From Synaphobranchus kaupii (taxonomy: Eukaryota; Chordata; Actinopteri; Anguilliformes; Synaphobranchidae), in contig CM056380.1 in the NCBI GenBank assembly GCA_029718625.1, positions 114,400,746-114,464,745 of the forward strand: DNA of 64,000 nucleotides. Reading direction: 5' to 3'. Both the position numbers and the translations under genes were made by a program. This document shows positions 11,991-23,607 of the stretch, piece after piece. Position 1 is the first letter of the stretch, and the number at the start of each line of letters is the position of its first letter. Below the pieces are notes generated by a model. It saw only the letters and a list, made by a program, of their open reading frames with translations. It was not told the origin of the DNA and did no database searches.

Positions 11991-12512
11991 AACAATAAAA
12001 AAAACGAAAAAAACCTATCATTAAAACAATCAGCCAATAAGAAGGTCAATCGGTAGGTATTGCCCTTGTGTTCTGAGGTAAACGCACAATGGATAAATGG
12101 GAAGATCACAAATTTTAGCATCATGTTTATGGCGGCTGTGAACGAGGGACCCGCTCCATTTGTGCAGGCGGGGTAGCTCCTGAGGCTTCCGGCCTACATC
12201 TGAGCAGACCCGGTGCCAGCAGAATCGCCCCAGAAGCGATTTTTTTGTCTCCAGGGCAGAACCAGGTTCATTCAGGTGTGCTTCATAGAGCAGCTGCCAT
12301 TACTGAGCCAGTGCATGGGGCTCTGGAGCAGTTCAACTGCCACAACATTTCAGATCGTTGATAGCTGAACAGGCACCTGAACATATAAACCATACAAAAG
12401 AAAAAAAAACATATTCCGTATGAAATGAATATGTGGAAATGCATATTTCAAACGCATGTAGTTGAAATATTGCCACTGCAATCCAGGAGCACATTGAACA
12501 TATCGCTCTTTT
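11991..12512. other. Unrecognised, possibly continuing the minus-strand LINE
   Basis: Moderately GC-rich DNA after the LINE tail. It may be the 3' UTR or eroded coding end of that element, but I could not read a motif in any frame. Confidence 0.35.
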
Positions 12513-13300
12513 TGTCACGGTGTTATAGGATGCCGTTCTCTCTTTTGCGGAAGCTCCCTTGCAGCTTCGGGACGGAGTCCGTGCCAGGTTTTTTTCCGCT
12601 GCTCCGGCATTTATTGTTCTCACCTGTACAGGTGTTCAGCCGGCTTCTTAAGCGCTGTGTCTTCCGGTCTCTGTGCTTTCGTGTCATTGTTGCCACTGAA
12701 CGAAGCCGGTAAAGCTATTAGCTTATACAGGAGACTGCTTTCCTTGTGTCTCCAAGCAAAGCAGTGTAATTCCTACCTGATTTGAGTGAGGGTTCGGATC
12801 TTTAGGATCTTTCTTTTTCCCTTTCTTTTCTCTTTTTGGTATTTTCATTTCTACGCCTTCCTCTCCGAGGTCTTGCTGTTCGGTTGCCTCGTTGTTGTTA
12901 GCTCGCTTACATTGTTTTTCGAGCTAGAGGCTTCCCGTTCTTTAGTTTTTCAACTGCTCCGGTCTGCGATCGTTTCGCCCATATCTCTGGGTTGCTTTTC
13001 TTTTCTTCATTGTTACTGTATTCCAGTCTGTGTGACTGTTCGCCCACTTCTCTCTGGGTTTGATTTAAGTTGGCTTTCACGCCGGGAGTATTCTCTTTTT
13101 TCTTTTGCGTTTTGTCATTTCCCTCTTGTGGTCATTTCCGTGCTCTGGGAACAACTTATTGAACCCCCCCTCTCGGTGGCATCTGGTCCTCCGCTCCAAC
13201 TCCCTGATACTTTTGGCCAGAAATTATTTTTATTTAGAGCCTACGTTTTAATTCTATTATATTTTATATCAAGTTGCAGTTATATTGTGGATGGGTAGCA
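12513..13300 (+). other. Pyrimidine-rich block, possibly an LTR or leader of a retroelement
   Basis: Starting at TGTCACGGTGTTATAGG, about 800 bp are strongly T/C-rich on the plus strand with frequent CpG. The block includes a 170-codon open frame (12786-13298) made almost wholly of F, L, S, V and C. The frame looks like a by-product of composition. A TG start is typical of LTRs, but I found no matching CA end, target duplication or primer-binding site. Confidence 0.2.
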
Positions 13301-13737
13301 GCACCTACCGTATATGGTTAGAAAAACTGCCTTTCTGGTAGTATTTTACAACCATATTTTCAATTGAGGATTTTGTGCACAATGGTAATTTTATATAATT
13401 ATTATTACTGAGGGCACCAAGATGTGTATTCAGAAGCCACGGTCTTTTGGAACATTGAAAATGTTGGTGTTGAGTACTGTAGCACATCACGTTTGGCTAG
13501 CTTATGTGTATTACTCAGCAGTAGTTAGCTCTACATTTATAAGGCAAGAGAACTCCTGTCACCTGTAATGACAGGCCTTTTGTGTGCCCTGTGTGTGCAG
13601 GTGTGGTGAATACCTGTGGCCTCGGTGCTGAGGCGCTCAAGCTGCTCTCCCGGGTGCTGAAATTGGGGGGGGGGTCTTCGGCACCTCTGGACAAAAACAG
13701 CGTCCCAATGCAGCGGCGTCCGCCACCTCACGGCAGA

Positions 13738-13892
13738 GTCCAGGCCAATTCCAATCAATCCAGTCAATTCAGGAAATGAATTAAAATTCAACTCTAATTT
13801 AAAAATGTCCTCCTAGCATTGTGGACATTTTTTCAATTCATGGAGTGCATTTAGAGTAATTTCCTGAATTAACCAAATTGAAATGGAATCCC
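13738..13892. repeat. Interspersed repeat with inverted TTCAGGAAAT arms
   Basis: Runs of CAATTC/AATTGA-type sequence include AATTCAGGAAATGAATT and its approximate inverse AATTTCCTGAATTAACC about 100 bases later. This resembles a widespread fish non-autonomous DNA repeat rich in AATTGAA words. A C-rich tract follows (13890-13930). Confidence 0.4.
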
Positions 13893-14966
13893 CCCCCCAC
13901 CCCCTCCACCCCCCACCCCCCTCCACCCCGCAACCCAGACTCCCAGTACACTCTAAAGGTTTGATTAACATCTATCGATAAGCCAGGTTGCAGTGACTTT
14001 GTGGAATGCCACGTGTACTCGCACTCTGTCACAAGGATTAAAAAGCCATATATTTCATTGGTGAAATTCCATAAAATGGCACAGTGTATCTTCTGGACCA
14101 CTGGTTTCAAAGGGCATAAACTAGAACCATTTTCTGTGCTGGGCACATCCTGTACTTTGCAATATGACATGCAGGTAACTGGGGGAGATTTCCAAGGTAT
14201 TGAGGAAATCTTTCCCATTACATAAAGGATACGTAAAAGGATAATAGAAACCTTATCAACCTAGAAACATGTAAATTTTTTCTGAAACTGTAATTCTTAA
14301 ATTCTAAATATCTGTATACTGTCACCATCTTATTCTCTGAATCCGAAAAATAAGGAGGGTGACACGCAATAACTGAGGTGGCTGCTGTGACAGTATGGGG
14401 TTAACCACAGCGGTTCTCTGTGTGATAATATATTCGGTATTGAGATAAGACCAGTGATGATTTACATTTTAAAGTATCTCAGAACTGAAATGCCTTGGAC
14501 GAGAGTAGAATGTTCAGTGTTAGTTCTGACCAAATAACTTTTACTTTGATAGAGTATATTCAATCTATTTTGGGAGTTGTGTAACTAAGTTGTGTAACTC
14601 TCAGTAGAGTTAGTAATAGTATATGTATATATTTCTTCAGGTTTTAAATTTTTTTTTTTTTAGCATTATAAGCTTGTAATATTATCTTAATGTATGTATC
14701 CAAATGTCGCGAACAAAGTGTGCAAAGCAAGAATGGTCGGCCTCAGCAAACACATGTTTTCATATTCAACCAATCCCATGCACACATCACTAATGGAGCG
14801 CCCCTTTTTAAAAGCGAGAGCCAGCTCTCTCCCATACTGCTTTTGGCTGCGCTGCTCTTGTTTGTTTTGCTGCTTCTTGTTCTAAAAACATTACTGCTTA
14901 CCCTCCACCACCCCAGCCTCAACCTGTTGTTTGGATCTGATTCTATGTACTGGGGAGTTTCGGTAT
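13893..14966. other. Unrecognised non-coding DNA
   Basis: After a C-rich tract no gene is recognised. The 126-codon minus-strand ORF at 13838-14218 draws a glycine-rich run from that tract and has no domain. Confidence 0.5.
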
Positions 14967-14974
14967 ATCTTCTG

Positions 14975-15405
14975 TAGGGCTGGGTATCGAACCTCAATAC
15001 TTTTTGAGCACCGAACGAATCACCTCACGAATCACGAACGAATGTCCGTAGCACCGAGTATCGAAAAAAGTATTTGGTGCCAATTTTCGGTACTTTTTGG
15101 CAAAAATTTCTAGAATTATCTGTTAAGTACCAAATCTTTAGCCCCACCAGGGGAACTCTCTTTTTTTTCTTGGTTTAAAGCATAATTTTCTTCATTTTAT
15201 ACAGCTGTTTGAGTTGACAACATTAAACACTGAAGCATTTGAGAAGTTTCGGCTTATTTTGTTAAATGAGAAATTTTTTTTTGGATATTGTTGGAAAAAT
15301 ATCTTTACACTCAGCAAAGAAAGGTATCGATTTGGCATCGGCATCGAACACCAGGTATCGGTATCGGGACCGGTATCGAAAAATTTCAAACGATACCCAG
15401 CCCTA
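14975..15405. mobile_element. hAT-type MITE with 8-bp target duplication
   Basis: It starts TAGGGCTGGGTATCG and ends CGATACCCAGCCCTA, an exact 15-bp inverted repeat. The flanking octamers are ATCTTCTG (14967-14974) and ATCTCCTG (15406-15413), matching at 7 of 8. The interior is rich in GTATCG/CACCGA words, as in the abundant fish hAT-derived repeat of this type. No transposase. The 112- and 65-codon ORFs inside are incidental. Confidence 0.85.
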
Positions 15406-15413
15406 ATCTCCTG

Positions 15414-16255
15414 TTTAGTAGGGGAGATGTGTCATGCTCCTTGTTTGATAGGCAGTGCACTAGAAGTACATAGAGCATATCCATTCAGCGTCAAACCGAA
15501 ATTATTTTATATTAATTCATACATTACATACAGTACGTGCATAGTATCCTGACAGAAATGCAAATTCTGAACAGCTTTGTGTTGAATGAAAAGTTTTGCA
15601 AACTAACTTGGATTGAGTGTTGGATAAGGGGACCTGGACTTTAGTGCTGCGCTCACCCACTCAAAAAGAGAGAGAGGTGGTGGTGGTTGTGTGTGCTCCA
15701 TAGCCCTACGCACTTATCCCTTCATGCCAAGCTTTGAACCCTCAGATCCCACCTTTGTGATTTAATATTTATGTCCTCTTATCCGATGTCTGCCGACATT
15801 TAGTCTCCTGTGCGGCTTCAATTATGGTCAACCGTTTAATGCTCCACTTTTGACATTTCAGTTTGTGCACGGGCGAACTTCTTTCCTTGCAGATGTCTTA
15901 CTTTGGGATGTAATTTTCATGACTTCAGTATTGCTTTAAGCATGTTTCATCCGTCAAGCATCATTTTTTTTTTATCATGTTGTCAAGAATACAGAGGAGA
16001 ACATGTGATTTGACCTTTGTTTGTTTATCATCAGTTGATCCGCAGGCGCAGTTTTATGGCTCAAGCGTAGCTATTTAAAATCCCCCGGGGCTCTTGCCCC
16101 TCCCCTACCCTGAGGCTCAGAACACTTTCTTTTTAGGTCATGGCCTATCCTGCTACTCTGTATAGCGTCTTTGTGTTTTAAATATTACATTTTAAATTTG
16201 ATCTCTTAGATCGTTATTAAATTATATTTCTTTTCTTTAATGCATCTCTTTTCTG
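15414..16255. other. Unrecognised non-coding DNA
   Basis: No gene or clear repeat recognised, apart from short GA and GGT runs near 15667. Confidence 0.5.
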
Positions 16256-16337
16256 TGTTATTTGTAAAGTGTATTGGGACCATGCTGCATAGTGATTCTG
16301 CACTTTAAATAGAAATTGATTGATTGATTGATTGAAG
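16256..16337 (+). repeat. Retroposon 3' tail with (TTGA)n
   Basis: TTTGTAAAGTGTATTGGGACC leads to CACTTTAAATAGAAATTGATTGATTGATTG. The 'TGTAAAG.G.ATTGxGAC ... AAATA' ending plus a short tandem tail is a common fish LINE/SINE terminus. The upstream part was not delimited. Confidence 0.5.
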
Positions 16338-17247
16338 CGTAGCATGCTGTTGGCCTATGGAATGAGCAGTTGCCTAGCAATGTCTGTGACGCACATACAA
16401 TTGCAGATGTGGAGGATTTAGTGAAATATCCAGACGTGTCATTAAAAGTTAAAATGCATTCGATGCCTCAACTTTTTTTTGTCTTTTCTGCCCAGACTCA
16501 AACTGATGTGATTGTCCTTATCCCTGTGTAACAAGTTAAGGTAGAGTTCTGTAAGCAAAGTGGTACATTTTAGTTTCTTTAAAACTTTCCCTTAAATTTA
16601 ATTATCATTATTAGTAGCCTAATAAAAGTGGTGGTGGAGGCTATGGTAGTTAGTGGATTGTGGTGGCAGTTATAAGCATACAGAATCTCTTAAGACAGAA
16701 GAGTGCAGCAGTGTTTGCTTTGGCCCGTGGGAATGCCTTCATAAAGTTGGAGGAATAAACTTCTGCTGCTGGTAATGAGATTTATATATAAAATCTCATT
16801 ACCGATATCTATCTATTTGATTCCACCTGTAGCAGAAGGAGCCATGCTGCGGCGTCTGTACTGTGAAGACCGTGGATACTGATATGCAGCCGAGTACGAC
16901 TGAACATGTGGTGGAACGGTAATCACATCTGATTGGTAAAATTTTTTTTCACGCATCTGGCAAAAAAAAAAAGTCTTAGAGCACAATTACGTGCTAAAAT
17001 GAAGATGTGCTGTGACTAAATCTGGTGATTCAACAATGCCATTTAGCTACAAGGGGAAAAGAGGCAAGAAAGTGCTCCGCCGAGCATTTTTCTGAAGTGC
17101 ATTTTGCTCAAAATGAGAATACATTTATTTGTGTACAGAACCACAAAGGGACAAAAAAAAGCTCTTTTGCTGTTGCTGTTATCTCGTTAATGGACTGCAG
17201 TTGAACCAAATGTAAAAATGTGGGTGTCTAACACATTCTGTCACAAT
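16338..17247. other. Unrecognised apart from a hairpin
   Basis: No gene recognised. A 13-bp perfect hairpin lies at 16771-16803 (separate entry). Confidence 0.5.
16771..16803. repeat. 13-bp perfect hairpin within a longer imperfect palindrome
   Basis: GGTAATGAGATTT and AAATCTCATTACC flank a 7-base ATATATA loop. Imperfect arms lie further out: CTTCTGCTGCTGG at about 16760 and CCTGTAGCAGAAGG at about 16826. It may be the centre of a small fold-back element or the hairpin of a non-coding RNA. Nothing decides between these. Confidence 0.6.
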
Positions 17248-17430
17248 TGCCTAAGGCAGGGGATGCCAACACTGGTTTTGATTATTTGTTTTATTTTTTA
17301 TTCAGCACTTAATTGATAAATTAAAGCGATTGATTGGACGATTTGCGCCATACCTGGTGTCCTGGCTTTAAGTTAAAATATTTGGAGGTGAAAACAAAAG
17401 CAAGCGGCAGGCCCTGTGGTTCTGAGTTTA
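17248..17430. repeat. Probable interspersed DNA repeat
   Basis: GGCAGGGGATGCCAACACTGG at one side and AAAACAAAAGCAAGCGGCAG near the other resemble a fish repeat with 'CAGGGTT..CAACCCTG'-like ends and an internal ATTGATTGG / CACCTGGTGTCC segment. The ends are degenerate. Confidence 0.35.
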
Positions 17431-17444
17431 CATTTTTCCATTTA

Positions 17445-17490
17445 GCCATTTAGCAGACGTTCTTATCCATAGGGACTTGGAATGCAAACA
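17445..17490 (-). repeat. LINE/SINE tail fragment, minus strand
   Basis: CCATTTAGCAGACGTTCTTATCCATAGGG is the reverse complement of the CTCTGGATAAGAGCGTCTGCTAAATG-type tail. Sense copies occur at 9875, 29975 and 48060 in this window. Confidence 0.6.
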
Positions 17491-18057
17491 AAACTTGGGT
17501 AACAGTGCTAAGTTATTGGTGCCGCAACCAATGATTTGTATCATTACGCAAACCGCAGTACACTTTAAGGTTTAGCACCGCAGTAGATGCAAGGCAAAAT
17601 CTCGGGATACGATGCTATAAGTAGCATAATTTACCTACGTGAACAGCACGAATATGTCCAGTGTTATTCAACCCCGAGTAAACGCTACAGTTCCAACAAG
17701 TGGCTTTTCAGTCTGTGGCAGCAACCAGGGATGAGGGTAGTTGAACTCCTGACTTAAGCATTACAGAAGTAGATCTACTCTGACGTGACAACCGGGCCAG
17801 AGTAACGGGCCTGTGCTCTGAGCTTCGAGTGGCAGGCACTAAGCTTGTTTGGAGAGACCCGGGCAGTGGTTGAAGCTATCACTATGGTGCTCAGAGGGTA
17901 TAACATTTGATAGAGCGGTTTTATATGGAGGCCCTACAGGAGGAAGGTGGATTCACAGTCAACGGTTCTACAGGCCACTTAACTCCACATTTCATGAGCT
18001 GACAATCAGAGGCTCTAGAGACGGTTCCCTGCTGATAAGATGAACGTTTTTTTAAAT
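17491..18057. other. Unrecognised non-coding DNA
   Basis: May include the upstream part of the retroposon whose tail lies at 17445, but no motif was readable. The 64-codon ORF at 17849-18043 has no recognisable domain. Confidence 0.4.
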
Positions 18058-18135
18058 GACTGGTTGCAATCAATCAAACTTTATTTCTGTGTTGTGCCAT
18101 TTGCAAACAGGGTTTTGCACACAACTACAGTGGAC
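18058..18135 (-). repeat. Retroposon tail fragment, CAATCAATCAAACTTTATTT type
   Basis: The minus-strand reading gives AAATAAAGTTTGATTGATTG, a common fish retroposon end with a TTGA-type tail similar to the plus-strand copy at 16310. Confidence 0.5.
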
Positions 18136-18274
18136 ATTTTCCCAGGGGGAAGCAAAAAGTTAAAAAGGTCCCAGGTGAGCCATTTTGGAGAAGGGGGGAG
18201 GGAAAATGAGCCCCATACCCCTGAAAAAGCATGAATCTGTATCTATGCCCCCTGTGTGTTTAATAAAGTATTCC

Positions 18275-18440
18275 AGGGGGGTATTTCACAGAGCAGGATT
18301 ACTGAGTTACCTGGTTAACTGCAACTCTGGGTTTTACAGTTAGCTGTAAAATCCAGAACCCTCCAAAATCTGAAACATGGAGCGAAGTAAAAAGAGTTGT
18401 GTTTTAATCAGTGCAGTTATCCAGCTAACTCGTGAAAATA
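18275..18440. mobile_element. Palindromic PIF/Harbinger-like MITE
   Basis: The arm GAGCAGGATTACTGAGTTAC, then TGGTTAACTGCA and CTGGGTTTTAC, is mirrored later by GTTTTAATCAGTGCAG and TTATCCAGCTAACTC. The centre reads AACCCTCCAAAATCTG. This is a widespread fish MITE; Harbinger affiliation is from memory of the family. Fragments of it also occur at 10248 and 10912. Confidence 0.6.
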
Positions 18441-19992
18441 AATAGTTTTCTAAGTTGATTTACAAATTATACAAATTTTCCTTTAAAAGCTTATGGCATA
18501 TTTATGACCTCTGAAAATGGACACGGACGTTAATATTAATACGTTAATTTATATAGAATAGGAGGCGATTTGGCAGTTATTCAGAGTACATTTTGAAATT
18601 AATTGGGTCACCTGCCAATGACCAGTGGCAGACAGAGAGAACATGCTTGCAAAGACACAAGATTTACTGCGCTACCAGAACCTTCCAGTGACAAAAAACG
18701 CTTGTGTTGTCTTTAATTATATACTTCACAAAACCAGCTACTTTACGTTATAATCAGCGATGTTGAAAATGCTATCACATTTTTTTACTATGACGCTTTG
18801 CTTGTGGAAATGTGTGGACAAGATTGGAGAACGCAGACATGTATCTGCACAAAAGAAACGTAGAATAGAGAAAGGGGATAATCAAAAGGCTGGATAAAAT
18901 GGGATTTAGATTGGCTGCGATAAATGGCACTGATTTCCAGCTGCCAAAGGCAATTGATTTCATTAGGGGCCTAATCCATTTCATTGAAGCAATGTAATTT
19001 GACTGAACTGATTTATAAAAATGTTTTATTTTTTGGAAATGGTTCCTATTGGTATGCGGTTGGGGGTATAAGGTAGGGGCCCTATTTTATAGAAAATATA
19101 ACACAGAGAAGTGTGTATTCCCTGAGGCAAAATTAGTCTCTCTGTGGTAAATTTCAATTAAGCAAGTATGTGGAATGCTAGAAAACCACACCCCCACCGG
19201 TTAAGGATTAATTTTTGATAAAAATTAAAAAAAACTTTAATAGGAAAAAAAGGTTTAAGAGCACCCATATTATACATGAATAGCATCTCTCAATAGTCGT
19301 GTTACATAATTATATTTGAATTCTAATATAAGTGGTGATATATTCACACTGAATTCCAGGGACAGGTAAGATAACTGTGAATCTACTGAAATAGAATATA
19401 TGGTCACTCTACATTTTGAAAATACTTCCAGTTTCATCCATAATAACATAAATGCCTTGATTGTTAACTGAATAGATCTGTTGTATTGCATGCTGAGTAT
19501 AGATGTGGAAGCTATTTTCATGTTACTGCTACATGGCCTGGTGCATTTATGGGTCGATTTACTGACATCCCAAATAAGGGTTGTTATTTTGTGGGCGCAG
19601 CCAAAGCATGTGCACACATTATAATTTCACGCTTTGCGGGGGATCAACTAAGAGTCATTATGCAAATTACTCCAGCTGCAAACAGCTATATTTAAATTAG
19701 ATATTGTGTGTTTAGAATGGTTATACTGTAAGAAAACGACGAAAAGACTGGCAGCAATGTTGCCGTTTTTATGCTATTTTTTTAGCGTAGGGTATAGGTT
19801 ACTGTTACACTGAATGAGCTGGCGGTTTATTACGAACTGTTTCACTGGATGTCTCTTAGTTTCAAACTAACGTAACATTAATGTTTGTCCTGCATTGCTT
19901 CGGCAGGTATACATCCTGCCTTGCCAAATCTATCCGGAATGGTAATGTCTTGTGTGAACATACTCGACACAGAATCTTTCCGCATAGGAGAC
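18441..19992. other. Unrecognised non-coding DNA
   Basis: AT-rich, no recognised gene. The 115-codon minus-strand ORF at 19270-19617 and the plus-strand ORF at 19885-20097 have no conserved motif. The latter runs into the Harbinger element, so it is not a unit. Confidence 0.5.
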
Positions 19993-19995
19993 AAG

Positions 19996-20969
19996 GGGCT
20001 CTATTTTAATAAACCAAACGCAATGGTGAACGCAAGAGTAATCGCTTGGCGGTATCGCTCTGAGGGCGTGTCGGCGAGAAATTTGGTAATTTCATGACGG
20101 CAATCTTGGCGCATCTGATGGCGGTATTGCTAAAAGGCTGGGTTTAAATGTCCAAGGTGTGTCTCTTTGGTAGCCAATCAAATAGTTGTTCTCATGCTTT
20201 AAAAAAAAGCCAGTTGGAACGCAATCGCTCCATGCAATTTCATAATGAGCAACCCAAACGCACTGGACCGTCAACGACAAGAGCGATTTTCCGCACAGGA
20301 ATCAGACATACTTGCAACAGAAGTACAGGCTAGGACTAGTAATTTATGGATCACAATCCACACCACCTCGTCTCCCAGAAGTTCGGAAGGCACGGGAGGA
20401 GGTGGCGAATGCATTAATTAGCCTACATGAGGTGATGTAGGCATAATTATGATTCAAATGGTAGGCTTATGATTCAACTGTGTCAATGTGTAATTTATAT
20501 ATTATAGGCTATTGGTCTACATGATCGCAAGTTTCTTGTAAGCTGTCCTGTTTTATTCTAGTAGTTTAAATTAAAATTAATTAATTAATAATAATTATAG
20601 GCTATTCGTTCATTAAATGGAAGTGTAATGTTGGCATCACCTATAGACACTACATAGAACTACATGACTAACAAGTTGCCAAATTGCCAGAGTCTATTGC
20701 GTTCCCGCTAAGAGGTGGTTCCAGCGGATCATAACGCAATGGGTTTTCGTTGGTTCAAATTGTCACTGAGCCGAAAGTATTTTAGAACACGCCCCAGACA
20801 GCGCCACCCATCCCACTGCAGCGCAAGCGAAAGGATGTTATGTTGAGAATTTGTTGATCCTAGCGGTATTGCTGAGAAACGCCATAGCGCCAGTTTTAAG
20901 ACGTTGATGCTGTCAACAAGCTTGCGTTTGACTATACCGTCCCCTTGCGCTGGTTTGAAAATAGAGCCC
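19996..20969 (+). mobile_element. PIF/Harbinger-type DNA transposon, deletion derivative
   Basis: The ends are GGGCTCTATTTT and its exact inverse AAAATAGAGCCC, with further imperfect inverted similarity (AAACCAAACGCAA versus TTGCGCTGGTTT). A 3-bp duplication AAG flanks it on both sides (19993-19995, 20970-20972), matching the 3-bp duplication of PIF/Harbinger. At 974 bp it is far shorter than an autonomous copy. It keeps a piece of a Myb/SANT-like accessory protein but no DDE transposase, so it depends on enzymes supplied elsewhere. Confidence 0.8.
20245..20440 (+). pseudogene. Remnant of a Harbinger Myb/SANT-like DNA-binding protein
   Basis: An ATG at 20245 opens a 58-codon frame with RQRQERFSAQESDILATEVQ. 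This resembles the start of the Myb/SANT-like protein of Harbinger elements (basic residues, F-S/T-x2-E, L-x2-E-V-x-x-R). After a frameshift another frame (20372-20440) reads LPEVRKAREEVANALISLHE and then a stop, resembling the end of such a protein. The middle, with most of the trihelix, is deleted. In intact elements the protein binds transposon ends and helps bring transposase to the nucleus. Here it is broken and has no partner transposase. Motifs are read directly; the family call is moderate. Confidence 0.5.
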
Positions 20970-20972
20970 AAG

Positions 20973-21835
20973 GAGTTAATCAACATCTGCATTTAGTTTT
21001 GAACGTACTCAACTTTGTATTGTGATATTCGTCAAGGTCCATCGTAATCCTCAATTCTGTTTTCCAGAATAAAGTAGAAATATAGCTAGTCTGATGAAAT
21101 AAGTTTTAATTTAGCCTAGTCTCTTTGCCAACGTTCAGTACGACTCCATCATATCCCACTGACATCTCGCTTCAGACGCTTGCGCCTTTGACATCACCAC
21201 ATGCCTCTGCCGTCACTCAAAATCTTATTATGTACCTGACCGAGAAATGACTAATGAGAGCCAATTATGCTTTCACACCTGCAGAAGTATGAAGTCATAA
21301 CCTTCGGGTGTTAGCCCAAGCGACTCTCTACTGCTTTTACATTTTAAAGCATTAAGACAATGCAGGGCAACTTCACTTCATGCATTAAGGTTTCGGCCGT
21401 GAGTAGAACTGATGCCAAGTCTTCAGCATCGCAAGTCCCAATTGTAGTCTAAACATACGATGTACCATTAAGTGCTTAGTGGATGCAAGTTGATAGTTTG
21501 CTTTCAGTTGAATATGGGTTTGAGGATATGTTGCTAGCTAGATGTAGCATTAGGTAGGGCTAGTAAAAACCAAAATAAAGGGAAGTGACAGAGAGGGAAG
21601 GGACGGTAAGGTGACTAGAATATGTGGAGCCGAGTGAACTGGCAGGAGTGGAGATATTAGATGAAAGGTTAGAGGGTGCATACTGTTTCGCCACGAGTAG
21701 AGATTTGTATTTCACAACCAGTGACCAGCGGTGACTAGTGAGACGCCTTGGCTGACTGTAGATGAGACGAGCTGCAGTTAGGGCCTGATGGCATTTGCAG
21801 GGAGGGAGGAAGATGAGGAGAGGGATGAAGGGGAT
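20973..21835. other. Unrecognised non-coding DNA
   Basis: No gene recognised. The minus-strand ORFs at 21560-21910 and 21778-22077 take their THARTHAR runs from the adjacent GCGT repeat. Confidence 0.5.
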
Positions 21836-21837
21836 TG

Positions 21838-21838
21838 G

Positions 21839-21877
<39 letters not shown>

Positions 21878-21878
21878 G
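21838..21878. repeat. (GCGT)n microsatellite
   Basis: About nine copies of the CpG-rich tetranucleotide GCGT. Confidence 0.95.
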
Positions 21879-23399
21879 GGTAGTAGATGAGTCCTACAAG
21901 CCATATGCAAAAAAACTGTGTCGCCCCGCTGTGAATTTCACACACCACTACGATGGAAAAAAGCTTTGGATACACAGAGAGTATATGGAGGAGGCTGCTG
22001 CTATAGGAAGACTGTGGTGTTGTCATGCAATCAATACAAAGGTATTGTGGTGCTACTTTCCCCATGATGAGAATCATATGTTCTCACTAGAGATTTTTTG
22101 CAAGGGTGGGGATGGAATTCCAGCTCTCCTTGACATAGTCTCCTGAAATACCAGTATATGTGGCCATACAGCTTTCAAAAATATTTGAAATATTCTAAAA
22201 ATAAGCCTTCATGTTAAAGTCTTTCTCAAGAGTTACACGTGGGGTACCAATGGGGTTTTTTGTCTGCACGACTACATTGATTTGTGATGCAAGCAAAAAA
22301 ACTACAGGCTAAAGTAAAATAGCTATACTTCAATAATAGCAATATCAGGAATGTGAGTCAGTTCATATACAATGAGTAGAACTTCGGAAAGCAGTTTTAA
22401 CACCACTTTTAATAGCAGTAGGAAATTGTCACTGAGCTGTAGCATAGCATCGTTCAGAGTTGTGAGCTAGCACGTGAACGTCCATCACAGTATGCGACAG
22501 CCTGTTGATATTTTACAGCTTGTTGTGCTGGATGACACAAAGATTATTAGCATATTCTCCAGCAGGCATAAATGTCACCCTTGGATAAGTAATAAGAGTA
22601 GCTTGTTTCCCATGGCTGGGGACCTTGGTCTTCAGCATATTTGTGTAATCAGATCTCTTATTGTGTGGGTCTAAATTTAACTCGATATTTTGCATCTGTA
22701 TACAGGCGTGTTCCCAACAGTAAAGGTAATTTGTGGCAGTCTCAATAAATTGCCCCCTGAATGTTTAAACACTGAACTTCCTTTCTTATCCCTTACCGAT
22801 TCAGTGCAGCAGTTCTGCTTAGCATTCATCTAATTAAAATGTATCTTAGCAATTTAATGTTCCATTGCAGTGTTATGCCACTCGTGAATTTTTAGAAAGC
22901 CATGGTTCGATCCACATAGGCCAGCTGGCAGTTGTCATCTGTTGGAGTTTATTTAAGAATTTATAAATTTTGCTGTGTGTCGTCATTTCTTTGCCGTGAA
23001 ATAAAAGGCCTGGCCGTGATCACTCCCTCTGATGTTCCAGTTGCTGTAACACACTCGGCACCTCTGTTTTCCTGAAATCAATTAAAAAAACATGAAATTA
23101 TTCTGTAGCAGCTCTGTTAATAAAAGGTATGGTGTACGGACGATGCCTTATGTAAATGCAACACAAGTATTCACATATTCAGCATATTTAAATTACGGTT
23201 TCCAAGCAACCTGTTAAAACCAGTAAAAAAAACAAACTCATCCACGATTATATTTGTTTATTAAACGGGTTACAATCAAGACACGGCATAACGCAGGCTG
23301 ACGCAGTTCGGTGCTCCGATTCGACAGTACAGAGACCGCAACACTGCGTGTATGGAGGAAATTCGTGGAGGCGGAGTTTGTGTGTTGGACCGCTAAATG
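21879..23399. other. Unrecognised; possible conserved non-coding segment at 22940-23160
   Basis: No gene recognised. The segment around 22940-23160 has the even texture often seen in conserved non-coding elements (ATTTAAGAATTTATAAAT, AATCAATTAAAAAA), but conservation cannot be judged from one sequence. Confidence 0.4.
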
Positions 23400-23454
23400 G
23401 CACTGGACATCTCGGGACAGCGGGGGCTATTTTTAATCATGGCTGTATACCAAT

Positions 23455-23607
23455 TTAATTCACTTAATTTGACATTGTATGTCTTTATTTGGTGTGTTTG
23501 TTTGTGTGTTGTGGGTCTGCCCCACTGTCTGTCTTTTTTGTTGTTGCTGGTGGCTACAACTGAAGTTCCCGAAAGGGAAAATAAAAGTTATTCTATTCTA
23601 TTCTATA
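23455..23607 (+). repeat. LINE 3' end with (ATTCT)n tail
   Basis: A T/G-rich segment leads to TGAAGTTCCCGAAAGGGAAA and AATAAAAGTTATTCTATTCTATTCTAT. The 'CCC..AAGGGA..AATAAA' stem plus short tandem tail is a common LINE terminus in fish (Rex1/Babar-like). No coding part is retained; the ORF across it is incidental. Confidence 0.55.

Noticed and set aside
12786..13298. 170-codon ORF rich in F, L, S and V
   Set aside because: Its composition follows the pyrimidine-rich DNA. No domain, signal or conserved motif; likely a retroelement leader or LTR region.
12513..13300. A full LTR retrotransposon
   Set aside because: No second LTR, primer-binding site, target duplication, gag or pol found; kept only as a low-confidence block.
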